Below are positions 1 to 6,659 of a stretch of 6,798 nucleotides of DNA, one piece after another. Location of the stretch: positions 668 to 7,465 of the forward strand of contig QHYP01000120.1 of the NCBI GenBank assembly GCA_003224195.1. Reading direction: 5' to 3'. Both the position numbers and the translations under genes were made by a program. This DNA is from Acidobacteriota bacterium (GTDB taxonomy: Bacteria; Acidobacteriota; Terriglobia; Acidiferrales; UBA7541). The notes under the pieces were generated by a model, which saw nothing but the letters and a program-made list of their open reading frames with translations, did not search any database and was not told the DNA's origin. Positions within the stretch are counted from its first letter, which is position 1. Every line of letters begins with the position of its first letter.

Positions 1-1759
1 GACTTGGCGTCTTGCCGGGCGCAACAAATGACTTGAAAGGATTTGCGCCCACGACATAGAGAGCTTTGAGTTGGCCCAGCATCGCCGCTTCGAGCATCTG
101 CGGACCAAGCAGGCCGGGCTTCGTTGGAACCGGCGCGCCCCAGAGTCTCCCGAATCCTTCACCAGCGCGCGCGTCATCGAGATGCGCGTAGCCCGGCAAA
201 CGATCGGGAAGCAGGCCCATGTCTGCCGCTCCCCGCGAATTCGCGTAATCACCGAGCGCCATGTAGCGCACCCGGCCCGGCAGCTTCGAGCCGAAGACGA
301 CAAGATCCGCGACGGCAGCTCCATTGATTTCGGCGCCGAAAAGAACCGCGACCTCCTGTTCCGCTTCGAGTTGCGCCTTGAGTTGCATGAACTGCTCAGT
401 AAGTTCAGTCGGAAGCGTCTCCTGCCCGTTGGCCAGCCAGCGCATTGCGGCGGCTTCCTGACCTGCCTCGATCTTCAGGAATTGCTTTGACTGGCGCTTC
501 AGCTTGATCTCGCGCGCATTGACGATGAACAGTTTCGCGCCGTGGTGCCGTATGCCCGTGCGAATTTGCCAGGCCACCAGGGGACTTTGCTCCGTCGGGT
601 CGTTGCCGATGAGCAGCACAGCCTTCGAGCGATAGAGCCCATCCATCGTCAGCATGGAATCCGCGGCTTTTTCGCCCAGCGAGGTGATCAGCCCCGCATA
701 GTCGGCGGTGCGATGATGGTCGATGTTATTTGTGCCGAACGCGCCGCGGGCGAAGCGCTGCAGGAGGTAGCTTTCCTCGTTGCTCGTGCGGTTCGAGCCG
801 ATGAATCCGATGGAATCCGGCCCTCCGGCGTCGAGCGCCTGCTTGAGCCTTTTCGCCGCGGTTTGCGCGGCCTCTTCCCAGGAAACCGGCAGCAGTTTGT
901 CGCCTTTGCGGACCAGCGGTGTGCGCAGGCGCTCGGGATGCTTCGTGAAATCGAAGCCAAAGCGCCCTTTCACGCAGAGAAAATCCTGGTTGATGCCGGA
1001 GAGATCGCGGTTATTCGCGCGCAGAATTTCGTGGTTGCGCACGCTGAGCGTTGTCTTGCAGCCGTTCGAGCAGTGCGTGCACACCGTCGAAACGTATTGC
1101 ATCTCCCACGGCCGCGTCTTGTAGCGGTAGGTGCCGCTCGTAAGCGCGCCGACCGGGCAGATATCTATGCACATGCCGCATTCTTCGCACTCGAGATGAT
1201 CTTCGCGGTTGGGAATGATCACGCTGAGCGCGCCGCGCTGGCCCACGCCCAGCGCCTTCACGTCCATGCCCTCGTCGCACACGCGCACACAGCGGAAACA
1301 GAGGATGCAGCGCGGCGGGTCGTAATACACCAGCTCCGACCACTTCTCTTCGGAGTGGTGCATTTTTTCCTCGACGAAGCGGCTCGAATCCGCGCCGTAG
1401 CGGAAAACCATGTCCTGCAATTCGCACTCGCCGCCCTTGTCGCACACCGGACAGTCGAGCGGGTGGTTCGTCAGGAGAAATTCGAGCATGGCCTTGCGCG
1501 CTTGCCGCACTTGCTCCGTGTCCGTGCGCACCATCATTCCCTCGGTTGCGACGAGCGTGCAGGCTGTTTGGAGCTTCGGCGCCTTTTCCACTTCCACCAG
1601 GCACATGCGGCACGCCGCCTGGAGCGAGAGCCCGGGGTAATAGCAGAACGACGGAACCTCGGTCCCGATTCGCCGCGCCGCTTCGATCAGCAGCGTGCCC
1701 GGCGCGACTTCCACGCTCCGGTCGTTGATTTTCAACTTGACGACTTTTTGCTCTGCCAT
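1..1759 (-). CDS. nuoG: NADH-quinone oxidoreductase subunit G (NuoG), 3' end beyond window
   Basis: This is the 75-kDa-type iron-sulfur subunit of the complex I peripheral arm. It carries electrons from the NuoE/F flavin module toward the quinone site. I translated it by hand from the ATG at 1759: 586 codons stay open to the left edge with no frameshift. The N-terminal ferredoxin-like domain (about 1-80) has N1b ligands C39, C50, C53 and C67. N5 ligands are H99, C103, C106 and C112. The two 4Fe-4S clusters N6a/N6b use C151, C154, C157, C201 and C161, C191, C194, C197. A further set (C227, C230, C234, C262) matches cluster N7, which is known in E. coli and Thermus but lost in mitochondria. Residues from about 220 onward are the molybdopterin-oxidoreductase-like domain (for example GSNRTSNEES at 321-330 and VVGANP at 569-574), which holds no Mo cofactor in this family. 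The family usually has about 700-900 residues, so the C-terminal part is missing here only because the window ends. The start lies 6 nt after nuoEF, with no strong Shine-Dalgarno, suggesting translational coupling. Confidence 0.96.
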   Translation of the reverse strand, partial: MAEQKVVKLKINDRSVEVAPGTLLIEAARRIGTEVPSFCYYPGLSLQAACRMCLVEVEKAPKLQTACTLVATEGMMVRTDTEQVRQARKAMLEFLLTNHPLDCPVCDKGGECELQDMVFRYGADSSRFVEEKMHHSEEKWSELVYYDPPRCILCFRCVRVCDEGMDVKALGVGQRGALSVIIPNREDHLECEECGMCIDICPVGALTSGTYRYKTRPWEMQYVSTVCTHCSNGCKTTLSVRNHEILRANNRDLSGINQDFLCVKGRFGFDFTKHPERLRTPLVRKGDKLLPVSWEEAAQTAAKRLKQALDAGGPDSIGFIGSNRTSNEESYLLQRFARGAFGTNNIDHHRTADYAGLITSLGEKAADSMLTMDGLYRSKAVLLIGNDPTEQSPLVAWQIRTGIRHHGAKLFIVNAREIKLKRQSKQFLKIEAGQEAAAMRWLANGQETLPTELTEQFMQLKAQLEAEQEVAVLFGAEINGAAVADLVVFGSKLPGRVRYMALGDYANSRGAADMGLLPDRLPGYAHLDDARAGEGFGRLWGAPVPTKPGLLGPQMLEAAMLGQLKALYVVGANPFKSFVAPGKTPS

Positions 1760-1765
1760 GAGCCG

Positions 1766-3580
1766 TTACCGCGAGCGGACCAACGCTTCCGCGGATTTGT
1801 AAGCGCAGTGTCCGTGCAAATGCTCCTCGAATTCGTGCCGCCACTTCTCGACGATGCTGATTGTCGGCATCGCCGCCGCGTCTCCCAGCGGGCAAAAGGT
1901 TTTGCCGAGCATGTTTTTCGCCAGCTCGCCCATCAGGGGGATGTCCTCTGGACGTCCCGCGCCCGCATGGAAACGCTCCAGCATCTTACGCAGCCACGCT
2001 GTGCCTTCGCGGCACGGGATGCACCAGCCGCAGGATTCATGCGCGTAAAACTGCATGATGCGCCGCGCGAGGTCCACCATGCAGACGTCTTCATCCACAA
2101 TGACCATGCCGCCGGAGCCGAGCATCGAGCCTGCTTTTGCCACGGAGTCGTAGTCCATGGGAATGTCGATCTCGTCGGCTTTCAGCAGCGGGCAAGAGCT
2201 GCCGCCGGGAATGACCGCCTTGAGTTTCCTGCCGTCTTGCACACCGCCGGCCACCTCTTCGATGAAGCGTTTCATGTTGAAGCCGAGGGGAACTTCGTAG
2301 ATGCCCGGCTTGCTGATGTTGCCCGAAACGCAGACCAGCCGCGTCCCGCCGTTCTTGCGCGTGCCGCGATTGGCGTAGGCTTCGCCGCCTTCGCGGATGA
2401 TCGCGGGCACTGCGCTGAGCGTCTCAACGTTGTTGATGATCGTCGGACACCCATACAGTCCGACGATGGCCGGAAACGGCGGCTTGATGCGTGGGTAGCC
2501 GCGCTTGCCTTCCAGTGATTCCATCAACGCGGATTCTTCGCCGCACTCGTACGCGCCCGCCCCGGTATGGATCAGCAGATCGAAATCGAATCCGGAACCA
2601 AGAATATTTTGGCCAAGATACCCGCGCGAATATGCTTCCTCGATCGCCCGTTCGACGATGTTCAGCACGTAGCGGTATTCCCCGCGAATATAAATGAAAC
2701 CTTGATGGGCGTTAATCGCCCGCCCGGCGATGATAATGCCTTCGATGAGCTGGTGCGGGTCCATCTCCATCAGCGGCCGGTCTTTGCATGTGCCGGGTTC
2801 GGATTCGTCGGCGTTGCAGATGACGTACTTCGGCTTCGGCGAATCCTTCGGCACGAAGGACCATTTCATTCCGGTGGGGAAGCCGGCGCCTCCGCGCCCG
2901 CGTAGGTTGGACGTCTTCACCTCTTCGATGATCGCATCGGGCGTCATCTCCGTGACGGCTTTCTTCAGCCCAGCATAGCCCTCATGTTGCACGTACACGT
3001 CTATCTTGTGCGAGTCCCGGATGCCCCAGAGCTTGCTGATGAGCGGCGTTTCCGCCGGATGGCGCGGGTGCAGCGCGCCGCTGATCACTTGCACCGGCTC
3101 CGGGTTGCGGCCCAAGTCCAGGTATTCGATGATGCGGTCAAAGGCCTCGGTAGTCAGGTTCTCGAAGTAATCGTAATTCACCTGCATGCATGGCGCGCCC
3201 GTGCACGCTCCCAGGCATTCGACTTCTTCCAGCGAGAAAACTCCGTCCTGCGTTACTTCCTTGTGCCCGATTTCGAGCCGCCTCTTGGCGTGCTCGAGCA
3301 GCCCGTAGCCTCCCTGGAGCATGCAGGAGACGTTCGTGCAGATCTGCACGTGATATTTGCCCAAAGGCTTGCGCCGCAGCATCGAGTAGTACACCAGCGT
3401 CTCGGTCACCTGCACCGTGTTGAGATCGAGCCGGCGGGCGATCTCCTCGATCATCTCGTCGCTCACGAAGCCGTGCTCGTCCTGCGCGTACATCAGCATC
3501 GGGATGAGTGCGGAGCGTTTCGCTGGATAACTGTTCTGAAGCGTCTCGAATTTCCTCGCGAGCTGTGGTGAAAGTTCCAT
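1766..3580 (-). CDS. nuoEF: Fused NADH-quinone oxidoreductase subunits E and F (NuoE-NuoF)
   Basis: This single reading frame joins the 24-kDa subunit (NuoE) to the NADH- and FMN-binding 51-kDa subunit (NuoF); together they oxidise NADH at the tip of the peripheral arm. Numbering is from the upstream in-frame GTG at 3601. The NuoE part is about residues 8-165, with N1a 2Fe-2S ligands C88, C93, C129 and C133 (Cx4C and Cx3C). A linker follows (about 166-178), then NuoF (about 179-611). NuoF has the glycine-rich GRGGAGFPTG motif at 235-244 (nucleotide/FMN site), NADESEPG at 263-270, GAGAYECGEE at 347-356, and N3 4Fe-4S ligands C524, C527, C530 and C570. Both halves are near normal length and ungapped. 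I prefer the ATG at 3580 (first residues MELSPQLARKF, typical for NuoE) over the GTG at 3601, which directly follows the nuoD stop; a weak GGAT lies 9 nt before the ATG. The genes are usually separate in the canonical operon. An internal GTG with an upstream GGAG near the junction could allow separate NuoF synthesis. Confidence 0.95.
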   Translation of the reverse strand: MELSPQLARKFETLQNSYPAKRSALIPMLMYAQDEHGFVSDEMIEEIARRLDLNTVQVTETLVYYSMLRRKPLGKYHVQICTNVSCMLQGGYGLLEHAKRRLEIGHKEVTQDGVFSLEEVECLGACTGAPCMQVNYDYFENLTTEAFDRIIEYLDLGRNPEPVQVISGALHPRHPAETPLISKLWGIRDSHKIDVYVQHEGYAGLKKAVTEMTPDAIIEEVKTSNLRGRGGAGFPTGMKWSFVPKDSPKPKYVICNADESEPGTCKDRPLMEMDPHQLIEGIIIAGRAINAHQGFIYIRGEYRYVLNIVERAIEEAYSRGYLGQNILGSGFDFDLLIHTGAGAYECGEESALMESLEGKRGYPRIKPPFPAIVGLYGCPTIINNVETLSAVPAIIREGGEAYANRGTRKNGGTRLVCVSGNISKPGIYEVPLGFNMKRFIEEVAGGVQDGRKLKAVIPGGSSCPLLKADEIDIPMDYDSVAKAGSMLGSGGMVIVDEDVCMVDLARRIMQFYAHESCGWCIPCREGTAWLRKMLERFHAGAGRPEDIPLMGELAKNMLGKTFCPLGDAAAMPTISIVEKWRHEFEEHLHGHCAYKSAEALVRSR

Positions 3581-3604
3581 GAATTCGCTATCCGCGCGCA
3601 CTTA

Positions 3605-4801
3605 CTAGCGGTCGACTTCTCCCAGAACAATGTCGATCGTGCCGATGCAGGCGATCACGTCCGCGATCAGCCTTCCCTCGATGAGCCTCGGCAAGGCCTG
3701 TAGATTGATGTACGAAGGTGCCCGGAAATGCGCTCGCAGCGGCTTCGGCGTGCCGTCGCTGGCGATGAATACGCCGAGTTCCCCGCGCGGCGATTCGATT
3801 GTGACGTACGTCTCGCCCGGCGGCGGCGAAAAGCCTTCCGTGAAGATCTTGAAATGGTAGATCAACGCCTCCATTTCCGTTTTCATCTTTTCCCGCTGTG
3901 GTGGCACGATGCCGGGCGCGTCGGCTTTGATGGGTCCATCGGCTGGAATTTTGTCCATCGCCTGACGAATGATTTTCAGGCTCTCGCGCATTTCCGCGAT
4001 GCGGATCAAATAACGTCCGTAGCAATCGGAATCCGTGCGCGTCGGCACGTTGAAGTCGAATTCTTCGTAGCTCGAATACGGGAAAACCTTGCGATTATCG
4101 TAGGGGATACCCGCGGCGCGGAGCGTCGGACCGGTCATGCTCATCGCGATTGCGTCGGTGGCGGAGATGTAGCCTACGCCTTTGGTGCGCGCGATCCAGA
4201 TGCGGTTTTCCGTAAGCAGCGCCTCGTATTCGTCGATGCGGCTCGGCAACATTTGGATCACGCGCCCGACCGACTTCAGCCAACCCGCCGGCGGCTCCAG
4301 CGCCAGCCCGCCGATGCGGAAATAGCTGGTCATCATCCGTTGGCCGGAGACCAGCTCGAAAATGTTCAGAATCTCCTCGCGCTCGCGGAAGCAGTACAGG
4401 AAGACGGACATGGCGCCGAGGTCGATCGCGTGCGTGCCGAGCCATACCAGGTGCGACTGGATGCGCGTCAGCTCGGTCAAAAGTACGCGGATGTATTGCG
4501 CGCGCTTCGGCGCCTCTAAGCCCAATAGCTTTTCCACCGCAAGACAAAAGCCCAGGTTGTTCGAGAGCGGGGCGAGATAGTCGATGCGGTCCGTCAGCGT
4601 GATCGCCTGGGAATAGGTCTTCGCTTCGCACGACTTCTCGATGCCCGTGTGGAGATAACCGACGTCAGGAGTGGCCTTCACCACGGTTTCTCCATCCAGC
4701 TCGAGGAGCACGCGAAGCACGCCGTGCGTGGACGGGTGCTGCGGTCCCATGTTGAGGACCATGGTCTTGGCCGGGCCTGTGGCTGTCTCGACCGTGGTCA
4801 T
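3605..4801 (-). CDS. nuoD: NADH-quinone oxidoreductase subunit D (NuoD, 49-kDa type)
   Basis: NuoD is the hydrogenase-large-subunit-like protein of complex I that, with NuoB, forms the quinone-reduction chamber at the base of the peripheral arm. The 398-residue product has the usual length for a stand-alone NuoD (not the NuoCD fusion of E. coli). Family landmarks are visible: MGPQHPSTHG at 18-27, GYLHTGIEK at 48-56, the ITLTDRIDYL region at 67-76, and a C-terminal end in VLGEVDR. H26 and Y75 correspond to the quinone-headgroup residues His38 and Tyr87 of the Thermus protein, with the same 49-residue spacing. The ATG start is supported by GAAGG six bases upstream. The gene sits 27 nt after nuoC, and its stop lies just before the nuoEF start region, so it is co-transcribed with both. 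I see nothing unusual inside the gene. Confidence 0.98.
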   Translation of the reverse strand: MTTVETATGPAKTMVLNMGPQHPSTHGVLRVLLELDGETVVKATPDVGYLHTGIEKSCEAKTYSQAITLTDRIDYLAPLSNNLGFCLAVEKLLGLEAPKRAQYIRVLLTELTRIQSHLVWLGTHAIDLGAMSVFLYCFREREEILNIFELVSGQRMMTSYFRIGGLALEPPAGWLKSVGRVIQMLPSRIDEYEALLTENRIWIARTKGVGYISATDAIAMSMTGPTLRAAGIPYDNRKVFPYSSYEEFDFNVPTRTDSDCYGRYLIRIAEMRESLKIIRQAMDKIPADGPIKADAPGIVPPQREKMKTEMEALIYHFKIFTEGFSPPPGETYVTIESPRGELGVFIASDGTPKPLRAHFRAPSYINLQALPRLIEGRLIADVIACIGTIDIVLGEVDR

Positions 4802-4807
4802 GGTTTG

Positions 4808-4812
4808 CCTTC
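4808..4812 (-). promoter_or_regulatory. Shine-Dalgarno of nuoD
   Basis: On the minus strand, GAAGG lies 6 nt before the nuoD ATG (4801) within the 27-nt nuoC-nuoD gap. It supports the chosen start, and it is the clearest ribosome-binding site among the nuo genes in this window. Confidence 0.6.
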
Positions 4813-4828
4813 GCTCACCACAAATGAA

Positions 4829-5332
4829 CTAACGAAATCCCTCCGTGGGATAATCCTTGCGCAAAGGATGGCCTTCCCAGTCTTCGGGGAGCAGGATGCG
4901 CCGCAGCTCCGGGTGGCCATGGAAGCGCACGCCGAAAAGATCGAAGACCTCGCGCTCCATCCAGTTCGCCCCTGGCCATACCGCAATGACCGAATCGACG
5001 ACGGGATCGTCCCCGGACAGGCAAACGCGCAGGCGAACTTTGTCGCGGCGCGGGATGCTCGTCAGGTGGTAATTCAGCTCGAAGCGCGGCTCGAGCGGGA
5101 ACCGGTCCACGCAAACAATGTCGGAGAGGAGGTTGAAGTGAAGGGTTGCGTCCTGCCGGCAGCGGTCGGCAGCGCCGCGAATCAGCTCGCGCGGCACAGC
5201 GATCGTGATTTCTCCGCAAAATTCGCTGACGCTCTCGACCGCGCGCGCATTCCACTCGCGCAACCGTTGAGCTACAAGATTAGCGTTGGGATCCGCCTGC
5301 ACCGTCACGTTAGTTTTCCCGGGTAGGGCCAC
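4829..5332 (-). CDS. nuoC: NADH-quinone oxidoreductase subunit C (NuoC, 30-kDa type)
   Basis: NuoC is a structural subunit of the complex I connecting module that packs against NuoD and NuoB; it binds no cofactor. The 167-residue product carries the 30-kDa-subunit signature near its C-terminus: NWMEREVFDLFGVRF at 123-137, then HPELRRILLPEDWEGHPLRKDYP at 140-162, where the acidic and arginine residues E126, R127, E128, D131, R144 and R145 are typical. No ATG occurs before residue 125, so translation must begin at a GTG. The first GTG (5332) follows the nuoA TGA with no base in between, which suggests coupled translation. In-frame GTGs at residues 9 and 11 are alternatives; the first of these has GGGA about 9 nt upstream. 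In most nuo operons nuoB lies directly before nuoC, but here nuoA does. Confidence 0.96.
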   Translation of the reverse strand: MALPGKTNVTVQADPNANLVAQRLREWNARAVESVSEFCGEITIAVPRELIRGAADRCRQDATLHFNLLSDIVCVDRFPLEPRFELNYHLTSIPRRDKVRLRVCLSGDDPVVDSVIAVWPGANWMEREVFDLFGVRFHGHPELRRILLPEDWEGHPLRKDYPTEGFR

Positions 5333-5704
5333 TCAGCGATTCCAGTCGAGGGCGCCCTTCTTCCACAGATAGATGTAACCGACCAACAGGATGGCGATAT
5401 AAATCACCATCTCTACGAACCCGAACCAGTGCAACTGCCGAAAAACGTACGCCCAGGGATACAGAAAAATCGCCTCTACATCGAACAATATGAAAACCAT
5501 CGCAATCAAGTAGAACTTCACGGAGAAAGGTTCCCGCGCGTCGCCCGTGGGCTCGATTCCGCACTCGTAGGGAAGCTGCTTGGCGCGGTTGGGCCGCCGC
5601 CACCCGACCAGGACCGACGCTGCCGCCAGCGCGCCGGCCAAAATCATCGCCAGAAGGAGGTATAAAACCAGTGGAGCGTAAGCCTGCAAAGGCGAGGCGT
5701 TCAT
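5333..5704 (-). CDS. nuoA: NADH-quinone oxidoreductase subunit A (NuoA, ND3-like)
   Basis: NuoA is a small membrane subunit at the junction of the membrane and peripheral arms of complex I; its TM1-TM2 loop lies next to the quinone channel. The 123-residue product has three hydrophobic segments (about 11-34, 63-84 and 96-113). The hallmark loop PYECGIEPTG is at 45-54, with C48 equivalent to the conserved ND3 cysteine, and FDVEAIFLYPWA at 74-85 has conserved D75 and E77. I chose the ATG at 5704. The frame stays open back to 5812, but those extra 36 residues are polar, unlike NuoA, and would contain the predicted promoter. No Shine-Dalgarno is visible before the ATG. It is the first gene of the operon, and its TGA abuts the GTG of nuoC, where nuoB would normally intervene. 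Confidence 0.95.
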   Translation of the reverse strand: MNASPLQAYAPLVLYLLLAMILAGALAAASVLVGWRRPNRAKQLPYECGIEPTGDAREPFSVKFYLIAMVFILFDVEAIFLYPWAYVFRQLHWFGFVEMVIYIAILLVGYIYLWKKGALDWNR

Positions 5705-5715
5705 GGGCGAAGAGG

Positions 5716-5721
5716 TATAAT
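5716..5721 (+). promoter_or_regulatory. Possible plus-strand -10 element overlapping the nuo -10
   Basis: TATAAT, an exact -10 consensus on the plus strand, lies within the same A/T-rich patch as the minus-strand TATTAT. It could drive the divergent gene starting at 5806, leaving a leader of about 78 nt. I find no convincing -35 at 16-18 nt upstream and no TG extension, so the support is the hexamer and its position only. The rest of the 101-bp intergenic region holds a short hyphenated palindrome, GGCGA-A-TCGCC (5769-5779). Confidence 0.3.
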
Positions 5722-5745
5722 AACTTCTGCTCGCCAAGCGGTCAA
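5717..5745 (-). promoter_or_regulatory. Predicted sigma70-type promoter of the nuo operon
   Basis: On the minus strand, TTGACC (5745-5740) is followed by a 17-nt spacer and TATTAT (5722-5717). Each hexamer differs from the sigma70 consensus at one position, and the spacing is ideal. Transcription should start near 5709-5712, only about 5-8 nt before the nuoA ATG at 5704, which implies a leaderless or nearly leaderless message. The elements are read directly from the sequence; the function is inferred. Confidence 0.6.
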
Positions 5746-5805
5746 ATGCGTGCGGCGGCGCCAAATGTGGCGAATCGCCTGAAAAATTCCGTGTGAGTCT
5801 CCGGC

Positions 5806-6450
5806 ATGGCATTCGGTCACAACAGTAACGTCACGTACAACGAGACCGGTTATCACGTCCAGACCGAAGACCGCGGCCCGAACCATCCTTTCATTGATAC
5901 GACCGTGTATTGCCATGGCCAGGTGGTCCACCGGCGCACCAACAGTTACTACGACTTGACCCCCCTCACGCCCCAACACGAAACAGTTCTGCGCCAGCGC
6001 GTGGAGACGCAACACCGCGGCATCGTCGAGGAGATTCGCTCGGGAGCATTGCAGTTGGCGCCTCCTCCCGACCCTGTGACACCGGTCAAAGTCAGGGCGC
6101 CGATCCATGACGAGCGGCAGGCCTGGGAATTACAGTTGGATCTCTTGAACCCCCGCAATTGGCTGACGGCGAATCGAGCCCACCTGGAGCTTGCGGTCCA
6201 CATCAAAGGAATGGCCGCGGCCGTCTCGGGCGCTCGTGTGACCGCGCGGATCGAAGGAGCAGCCGCGCCCACGGAATTCTCGGCGACGACGGGCCCCGAT
6301 GGCAATGCCACGCTCGACTTCATCATGCCGCGTCTGGCCAAGCCCGATGCCGCCCTCGTCATCCACGCCACGCAAGGAGCCGCGAGCGCGCAATTGCGCT
6401 ATCAATTGCGCGCCAGGCCGAAAACTCCCTTCAACGCGGAGGCGCGATGA
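5806..6450 (+). CDS. Uncharacterised protein with N-terminal 'YHVQTED' region and C-terminal beta-sandwich-like region
   Basis: I cannot assign a function to this 214-residue protein. It begins with a compact region (about 8-51) containing NVTYNETGYHVQTEDRG and, after a beta-rich stretch, HRRTNSYYDL. I recall this pattern from hypothetical proteins of Acidobacteriota and some other phyla, but cannot verify that here. A probable helical segment follows (about 55-80), then a proline-rich linker (about 86-100). The C-terminal part (about 126-204) alternates hydrophobic residues and contains VSGARVTARIEG and TTGPDGNATLDF, resembling an Ig-like or carboxypeptidase-regulatory-like beta-sandwich. 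There is no signal peptide or membrane segment, so it is probably cytoplasmic. The ATG at 5806 has no clear Shine-Dalgarno. Its stop overlaps the thiS start (ATGA), so the two genes are almost certainly translated together. It is divergent from nuoA. Confidence 0.8.
   Translation: MAFGHNSNVTYNETGYHVQTEDRGPNHPFIDTTVYCHGQVVHRRTNSYYDLTPLTPQHETVLRQRVETQHRGIVEEIRSGALQLAPPPDPVTPVKVRAPIHDERQAWELQLDLLNPRNWLTANRAHLELAVHIKGMAAAVSGARVTARIEGAAAPTEFSATTGPDGNATLDFIMPRLAKPDAALVIHATQGAASAQLRYQLRARPKTPFNAEAR
6438..6442 (+). promoter_or_regulatory. Shine-Dalgarno of thiS
   Basis: GGAGG lies inside the 3' end of the upstream gene, 4 nt before the thiS ATG at 6447. It fixes the thiS start and supports coupled translation through the ATGA overlap. 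Confidence 0.65.
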
Positions 6451-6659
6451 GCGATTCGCTGGTCATCACCGTAAACGGGGAGCGCCGCGAAATGGCTTCC
6501 GGCGCGACCGTACTCGACCTTCTGCGCGAACTCCGGCTCGACTCCGGTCTTGTTGCGATCGAGCGCAATCAAGAGATTCTTCCGCGCGCGCGATGGATGG
6601 ACTCGCGGATCCAGCCCGACGACTCCTTCGAGATCGTCCACTTTGTCGGCGGGGGATAA
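6447..6659 (+). CDS. thiS: ThiS-family ubiquitin-like sulfur carrier protein
   Basis: This 70-residue protein has the length and pattern of ThiS. That carrier is adenylated by ThiF at its C-terminal glycine, converted to a thiocarboxylate, and donates sulfur to the thiazole ring of thiamine with ThiG. The family features seen are an N-terminal beta strand (LVITVNGE, 5-12), TVLDLLRELRL at 21-31, VAIERNQEILPR at 36-47 (typical of ThiS), and an end in VGGG, giving the required Gly69-Gly70 tail. It starts with ATG overlapping the stop of the preceding gene, preceded by GGAGG. No thiG, thiF or thiazole gene follows; a probable terminator does. A role in another sulfur-transfer pathway (MoaD-like or a biosynthetic carrier) is therefore possible, although the internal motif favours ThiS. 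Confidence 0.9.
   Translation: MSDSLVITVNGERREMASGATVLDLLRELRLDSGLVAIERNQEILPRARWMDSRIQPDDSFEIVHFVGGG

Noticed and set aside
1..1759. Possible frameshift or pseudogene in nuoG, because no complete frame is evident for it in the window
   Set aside because: Manual translation from 1759 to base 2 is open and matches NuoG throughout; the gene simply continues past the window edge.
1011..1895. 294-codon minus-strand frame overlapping the nuoEF-nuoG junction
   Set aside because: It is out of frame with NuoG, whose ferredoxin-like cysteines read correctly in the frame starting at 1759. The alternative is low-complexity and Arg-rich.
542..2518. Very long plus-strand open frame (658 codons) antisense to nuoG and nuoEF
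   Set aside because: It lies opposite two genes with intact family motifs. GC-rich codon use on the real strand leaves the opposite frame open, and its translation is rich in A, R, H and V with no recognisable domain.
3728..4519. 263-codon plus-strand frame antisense to nuoD
   Set aside because: It is the same kind of shadow frame; NuoD on the minus strand is unambiguous and complete.
5757..5779. Short palindromes GGCGCC and GGCGA-A-TCGCC in the divergent intergenic region as an operator
   Set aside because: They are short and GC-rich, match no regulator site I can name, and are expected by chance at this composition; noted only within the promoter entry.
5705..5812. N-terminal extension of NuoA to an upstream start at 5812
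   Set aside because: The extra 36 residues are unlike any NuoA N-terminus and would place the predicted promoter within the coding sequence.
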